The translations under genes were made by a program, and so were the position numbers. From Sphingobacteriales bacterium (lineage in GTDB: Bacteria > Bacteroidota > Bacteroidia > Sphingobacteriales > Sphingobacteriaceae), in contig JAPLFD010000019.1 in the NCBI GenBank assembly GCA_026390835.1, positions 1 to 50,765 of the forward strand: 50,765 nucleotides of DNA, in the 5' to 3' direction. The notes beneath the pieces were generated by a model, which was given only the letters and a program-made list of their open reading frames with translations, ran no database searches and was not told the DNA's origin. Below, one piece after another: positions 46,454 through 50,765 of this stretch (its first letter is position 1; each line of letters begins with the position of its first letter).

Positions 46454-48172
46454 ATGCAAAAAAGATGGGCAGAAATCCCGCTAACTACTCCCGAACTCAT
46501 CCCTGAGCTCCAAGCCTCATTGCAAATAAATGAGGTATTGGCTAGGCTCTTGGTTTTAAGAGGAGTGCATAACTATGATGAAGCCCGCGATTTTTTTAGA
46601 CCCAATATCCACCACCTGCACGATCCATTTTTAATGCAGGATATGGAACATGCCATTGAACGCATTGAACAAGCCATTGCCCAACAAGAAAAAATACTCG
46701 TTTATGGCGATTACGATGTAGATGGCACCACGGCGGTGGCACTCGTTTATCGCTTTTTTAGTAAATACTACAATCAATTGGAATATTACATTCCCGACCG
46801 CTATTTAGAAGGATACGGTATTTCCTACAAGGGTATTGATTATGCAGCTGAAAATAATTTTAACTTAATTATTGCCCTCGATTGCGGCATTAAATCGGTA
46901 GATCATGTGGCTTACGCCAAAGCAAAGGATGTAGATTTTATCATTTGCGACCACCATTTACCTGGCGAACACTTACCAGATGCGGTGGCTGTATTAGACC
47001 CCAAACGTCCCGACTGCAATTACCCCTATAAAGAATTAGCCGGCTGCGGTATCGGCTTTAAATTGATACAAGCCTATACGCAAAAAAACGACTTGCCTTT
47101 TGAAGATTTAGAAGCCTATTTAGATTTGGTGGCCGTAAGCATTGCTGCAGATATTGTACCCATTGATGGCGAAAACCGAACCTTGGCTTGGTTTGGTATG
47201 AAACGCCTAAACGAACAGCCATGTGCGGGCTTGGCCGCCTTGCGTAGCATTGCAAAACAAAAGCCTTATTACACGTTATCGGATGCTGTTTTCCAGTTAG
47301 GCCCACGCATTAATGCCGCCGGACGCATTGCCGATGCCAAACAAGCAGTACGCTTATTAAGTTCTAACAACCAGCCAGAAGCACTCGAAATTGCTAAATT
47401 AATTGATGTACATAACGACGAACGCCGTGGACACGATAGCGATATTACCGAGCAAGCATTGGCACAAGTAGAATCGGGGGTTGATTTTAAAACACGTAAA
47501 AGCACCGTGGTGTTTAACGAGAGCTGGCATAAAGGTGTTATTGGTATTGTGGCTTCCCGCTTAACCGAAAAATATTACCGCCCAACGGTGGTGCTCACTC
47601 AATCGAATGGTGTGGTGGCGGGTTCGGCCCGTTCGGTAATGGGTTTCGATTTATACGAAGCACTCTTGGCATGTACCGATTTATTGGAGCAATTTGGTGG
47701 GCATAAATATGCAGCTGGCCTCACCATGAAAGCAGAAAATGTGCGGGCCTTTCAACAGCGTTTCGAAGAAGTGGTTACGGCAAGTATTTCTGACGAACTA
47801 TTGGTACAAGAAATTAGCATAGATTCACCCCTAAACTTAGCGCAAATAGATGCCAAATTTTTTCGCATTCTGTCTCAGTTCGAACCCTTTGGACCGAAAA
47901 ACATGTCGCCGGTATTTATAGCAAGCGGCTTAGAACTAGCGGGTGCCATTGGCATTGTAGGCGAAACGCACTTAAAAATGCAGGTGAAACAGGGCGATTC
48001 TAACGTTTTCGATTGCATTGGATTTGGTTTAGGAAAGCTCAAAGAAGCCCTATTACGAAGCAATAGTTTCGATATGTGTTTTAGCATTGAAGAAAATAGT
48101 TGGAAAGATCGACGAAACATTCAGTTAAACATCAAAGACATTCGTATTTTAGAGGGCAACAACGTGATATGA
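46454..48172 (+). CDS. recJ: Single-stranded-DNA-specific exonuclease
   Basis: 5'-3' ssDNA exonuclease used in recombination, mismatch and base-excision repair. It has 572 residues: DHH phosphoesterase motifs DYDVDG (86-91, the aspartates bind Mn) and DHH (166-168 in ICDHHLPGE), DHHA1 domain (about 345-470, with [15 protein letters not shown] and [11 protein letters not shown]) and the C-terminal OB-like region. The length is normal. Its stop overlaps the lptB start (ATGA at 48169-48172), a coupling of DNA repair and LPS transport genes that may have no functional meaning. Confidence 0.96.
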   Translation: MQKRWAEIPLTTPELIPELQASLQINEVLARLLVLRGVHNYDEARDFFRPNIHHLHDPFLMQDMEHAIERIEQAIAQQEKILVYGDYDVDGTTAVALVYRFFSKYYNQLEYYIPDRYLEGYGISYKGIDYAAENNFNLIIALDCGIKSVDHVAYAKAKDVDFIICDHHLPGEHLPDAVAVLDPKRPDCNYPYKELAGCGIGFKLIQAYTQKNDLPFEDLEAYLDLVAVSIAADIVPIDGENRTLAWFGMKRLNEQPCAGLAALRSIAKQKPYYTLSDAVFQLGPRINAAGRIADAKQAVRLLSSNNQPEALEIAKLIDVHNDERRGHDSDITEQALAQVESGVDFKTRKSTVVFNESWHKGVIGIVASRLTEKYYRPTVVLTQSNGVVAGSARSVMGFDLYEALLACTDLLEQFGGHKYAAGLTMKAENVRAFQQRFEEVVTASISDELLVQEISIDSPLNLAQIDAKFFRILSQFEPFGPKNMSPVFIASGLELAGAIGIVGETHLKMQVKQGDSNVFDCIGFGLGKLKEALLRSNSFDMCFSIEENSWKDRRNIQLNIKDIRILEGNNVI

Positions 48173-48900
48173 TTTTAAAAGCAGAAAACCTTATAAAAAA
48201 ATATAAGCAACGCACCGTGGTAAACAACGTGTCGTTTGAAGTAAAACAAGGTGAAATTGTGGGTTTATTGGGGCCTAATGGTGCTTGCAAAACCACTTCA
48301 TTTTACATGATAGTGGGCTTAATTAAGCCTAACGAAGGCCATGTTTATTTAGAGGATGAAGACATTACCGAAGACCCCATGTACCGCCGGGCACAAAAGG
48401 GAATTGGCTATTTGGCGCAAGAAGCCTCCGTTTTTAGAAAGTTAACGGTAGAAGATAATATCATGGCCATTTTAGAAATGACCGATCTTTCTAAAGAAGA
48501 ACAAAAAGCCAAATTAGAAGAATTGATAGCAGAATTTAGCCTCGAAAAAGTTCGTAAAAACCGTGGCGATTTACTTTCTGGAGGAGAACGCAGACGAACC
48601 GAAATTGCCCGAGCACTGGCTGCCGACCCTAAATTTATCTTATTAGATGAACCTTTTGCCGGTGTTGACCCTATAGCAGTAGAAGAAATTCAATCGATTG
48701 TAGCCAAATTAAAGTTACGCAACATTGGTATTTTAATTACCGACCATAATGTGCAAGAAACTTTGTCTATCACCGATAGGGCTTACCTACTTGCCGAAGG
48801 CAAAATTATGCTGACCGGTACTCCTAAAGAAATTGCAAGCAACGAATTGGCTCGTAAATTTTATTTAGGCCAACATTTCGAATTGCGCAAAAAAGTTTAG
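48169..48900 (+). CDS. lptB: LPS export ABC transporter ATPase, Walker A with Cys
   Basis: ATPase of the LptBFGC complex that pulls lipopolysaccharide out of the inner membrane. The start is the ATG at 48169 ([18 protein letters not shown]); an in-frame ORF begins earlier at 48100 but only as a read-through of recJ. It has 243 residues. Walker A reads GPNGACKTT (35-43): C40 stands where a Gly is nearly invariant (GPNGAGKTT), from codon TGC. The rest is intact: signature LLSGGERRR, Walker [14 protein letters not shown] and H-loop [10 protein letters not shown] base error (GGC to TGC) would explain it, and so would true divergence. Confidence 0.93.
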   Translation: MILKAENLIKKYKQRTVVNNVSFEVKQGEIVGLLGPNGACKTTSFYMIVGLIKPNEGHVYLEDEDITEDPMYRRAQKGIGYLAQEASVFRKLTVEDNIMAILEMTDLSKEEQKAKLEELIAEFSLEKVRKNRGDLLSGGERRRTEIARALAADPKFILLDEPFAGVDPIAVEEIQSIVAKLKLRNIGILITDHNVQETLSITDRAYLLAEGKIMLTGTPKEIASNELARKFYLGQHFELRKKV

Positions 48901-48913
48901 CAAAAAAACCGAC

Positions 48914-50422
48914 ATGACTTTAGTCAACTCTTTTTTTACCTGGATTATGAAAAAGCGCATGCACCAGATTGAGCTTTTCATGAAATATCCGCATGAGGTA
49001 CAGGAAGAATGGCTGCATAATTTAGTAGATACCGCTAAAAATACCGAGTGGGGCAAAGCCTATGGTTATGCAGACATTAAATCCTCCGACGAGTTTAAGA
49101 ACAGAGTGCCCATACAAACGTACGATACCCTAAAACCTTATATTGAGCGCATGTTGGCCGGAGAACGGGCTGTATTGTGGCCCTCTGAAATTAAATGGTT
49201 TGCCAAGTCGTCGGGTACTACCAACGATAGGAGTAAGTTTATTCCGGTAAGTGAAGAATCGTTAGAAGAATGCCATTACAAAGGCGGAAAAGATTTACTT
49301 TCTATTTATTGCAATAACCGCCCCGAAAGCAAAATATTTACCGGGAAATGCTTGGTTTTAGGTGGAAGTTCTAGTGTGAATCAGCTCAATACCGATGCCT
49401 CCTACGGTGATTTATCGGCCGTATTGATCAAAAATTTACCCATTTGGGCCGAATTTTACCGTACCCCTGATCAATCGATCACCCTTCTCGAAAATTTTGA
49501 AGAAAAAATAGAGAAAATGGCCCAAGCCACCCTCGATGTGAATGTAACCAACCTATCGGGAGTACCTACTTGGAATGTGGTGCTTGCTAAACGCATTTTA
49601 GAGTTAAGCGGCAAATCGCATTTGCTAGAAGTTTGGCCAAATTTGGAATTGTATTTTCATGGAGCGGTTAATTTCACCCCTTACCGAGAACAATTCAAAC
49701 AACTCATTCCATCAGACCAAATGTATTATTTGGAAACCTACAATGCCTCTGAGGGATTTTTTGGTATTCAAGATTTACCCAATTCCGAAGAGTTATTGTT
49801 GATGCTAGATTATGGCATTTACTACGAGTTTTTGCCCGTGGAGCACCTGGACGAAGAGCAGCCAAAAACCCTGAGCTTAAACGAAGTAGAATTAGCTAAA
49901 AATTATGCGCTTATTATTTCTACCAATGCCGGCTTGTGGCGCTACCAAATTGGCGATACCATCAAGTTTACGTCCTTGTCACCTTACCGCATTCAAATTA
50001 CCGGACGCACCAAACATTTTATAAATGCCTTTGGCGAAGAATTAATTATTGACAATGCCGAAAAAGCCTTGGCTAAGGCTTGTGCCGAAACGGCTTGTGC
50101 TATAACAGAATATACCGCCTGCCCTATTTACTTTAAAGGCAACGAGGCTGGTGCCCACGAATGGATTATTGAATTTGAACAGGCACCAAAAGACCTTGCT
50201 CGTTTCACCGAAATATTAGACCAACACCTGCGGGAACTAAACTCCGATTACGATGCGAAGCGGTATAAAGATATGGCCTTAGGCCTACCTAAAATTCACC
50301 AAGCCCCTAGTGGTACTTTTTATACTTGGATGAAAAATAGAGGAAAACTAGGTGGCCAACACAAGGTACCTCGTTTAGCCAACGAGCGAAAATATGTGGA
50401 AGAGATTTTGAAATTGCTCTAG
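48914..50422 (+). CDS. GH3 auxin-responsive-promoter-like acyl-adenylate protein
   Basis: 502-residue member of the GH3 family (ANL-like acyl-adenylating enzymes; the plant members join amino acids to auxin or jasmonate). Visible are the phosphate-loop SSGTTNDRSKFIPVS (about 96-111), the acceptor region ESKIFTGKCLVLGGSSSVNQ, FYSSTEGF-like YNASEGFFGI, and a LWRYQIGDTIKF segment with TGRTKHFINAFGEELI. The adenylation site is complete. The bacterial substrate is unknown. It follows lptB by 13 bases on the same strand and ends one base before a convergent TerC gene. Confidence 0.92.
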   Translation: MTLVNSFFTWIMKKRMHQIELFMKYPHEVQEEWLHNLVDTAKNTEWGKAYGYADIKSSDEFKNRVPIQTYDTLKPYIERMLAGERAVLWPSEIKWFAKSSGTTNDRSKFIPVSEESLEECHYKGGKDLLSIYCNNRPESKIFTGKCLVLGGSSSVNQLNTDASYGDLSAVLIKNLPIWAEFYRTPDQSITLLENFEEKIEKMAQATLDVNVTNLSGVPTWNVVLAKRILELSGKSHLLEVWPNLELYFHGAVNFTPYREQFKQLIPSDQMYYLETYNASEGFFGIQDLPNSEELLLMLDYGIYYEFLPVEHLDEEQPKTLSLNEVELAKNYALIISTNAGLWRYQIGDTIKFTSLSPYRIQITGRTKHFINAFGEELIIDNAEKALAKACAETACAITEYTACPIYFKGNEAGAHEWIIEFEQAPKDLARFTEILDQHLRELNSDYDAKRYKDMALGLPKIHQAPSGTFYTWMKNRGKLGGQHKVPRLANERKYVEEILKLL

Positions 50423-50765
50423 TTACACCTTCTTGGGAAATAAAAGAGAAGCGATTATACTGGCACTTAAAATAAGCAAAATAACTACCAAAGAGTGCAG
50501 GGTATTAAATCCCACTTGTACCAAATAATGGTGCGCTAACATTTTAAAGCCAATAAATACCAGCAATATAGAAAGCCCAATTTTGAGGTATTGAAACTTA
50601 TGGATAATATTTACCAGCAGAAAGAACATAGATCGCAAGCCCAAAATGGCAAAAATATTAGAGAAGAATACGATATAGGGATCTTTGGTTACCGAAAAAA
50701 TAGCTGGAATAGAATCTACAGCAAATAATAAATCGGTAAACTCTACCACCAATAGCACAATAAAA
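50423..50765 (-). CDS. TerC family membrane protein, 5' part outside window
   Basis: Only the C-terminal about 114 residues are in the window; the rest lies beyond the right edge. It carries the TerC core VVEFTDLLFAVDSIPAIF with acidic residues in a membrane helix, NIFAILGLRSMFFLLV, and three further hydrophobic helices ending SASIIASLLFPKKV. The family (Alx/YkoY/MntX-like) moves or chelates manganese or other metals; the exact ion is not shown. The frame is open to the window end. It is convergent with the GH3 gene and its stop directly adjoins. Confidence 0.9.
   Translation of the reverse strand, partial: FIVLLVVEFTDLLFAVDSIPAIFSVTKDPYIVFFSNIFAILGLRSMFFLLVNIIHKFQYLKIGLSILLVFIGFKMLAHHYLVQVGFNTLHSLVVILLILSASIIASLLFPKKV

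Noticed and set aside
1-50765. tRNA, rRNA or insertion-sequence genes
   Set aside because: All gaps are under about 200 bases; none has a cloverleaf, rRNA-like stretch, transposase or inverted-repeat ends that I can see.

Overview
The window is a dense stretch of core chromosome from a Bacteroidota bacterium, most like the Sphingobacteriia/Chitinophagia side of the phylum; I cannot name a genus. The evidence is a set of families found mainly in that phylum (DUF5686, DUF5723-OmpA, BT_3928-type DoxX protein, DUF1599, a TonB receptor with an N-terminal carboxypeptidase-regulatory domain), promoters of the TTG-N18/19-TAnnTTTG type, weak or absent Shine-Dalgarno sequences, and moderate-to-low GC. 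I find 43 protein genes. I see no rRNA, tRNA, CRISPR array, insertion sequence or phage gene. No intergenic gap exceeds about 200 bases.

Layout. 1-8.1 kb: 2-oxoglutarate dehydrogenase genes. odhA, odhB and a small outer-membrane protein form one minus-strand operon, with the E3 gene lpd (cut by the left edge) and an M1 peptidase beyond it. 8.3-11.2 kb: a light/flavin cassette. CRY-DASH and a 48-residue DUF2256 zinc protein are divergent from an SDR-fold protein without its catalytic tyrosine, which is coupled to a flavin-reductase-like protein. 11.2-16.9 kb: nucleotide-sugar block ugd-uxs-galE-rfbB, with waaA (Kdo transferase) divergent. 16.9-25 kb: ferrochelatase coupled to a TonB receptor, a CrtW-like ketolase overlapping trhO, a small membrane protein and a DUF5686 protein.

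25-34.2 kb: kbl, pheS, a Rieske-like lipoprotein, an RlmD/RumA-type methyltransferase, a small conserved protein, a PRTase, aroK, BT_3928/DUF1599, and the divergent folP-cdaA pair (folate; c-di-AMP). 34.2-39 kb: bacilliredoxin, ahcY, and an 897-residue OmpA protein with eleven thrombospondin type 3 repeats. 39-45.6 kb: translationally coupled pdxJ-mnmH-selD (vitamin B6 and selenouridine-tRNA), gcvP and a YceI protein behind a perfect 16-bp palindrome. 45.6-50.8 kb: an MBL hydrolase, recJ coupled to lptB (whose Walker A glycine is a cysteine), a bacterial GH3 protein and a partial TerC.

Most of the window is housekeeping: TCA cycle, one-carbon metabolism (gcvP, kbl, ahcY, folP), cell envelope (ugd to rfbB, waaA, lptB, OmpA), tRNA/rRNA modification (trhO, mnmH, RlmD/RumA-type methyltransferase). 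The best candidates for something less described are the CRY-DASH/DUF2256/pseudo-SDR/flavin-reductase cassette, the Cys-substituted LptB P-loop, the Rieske-like lipoprotein that has lost its histidines, and the YceI palindrome.
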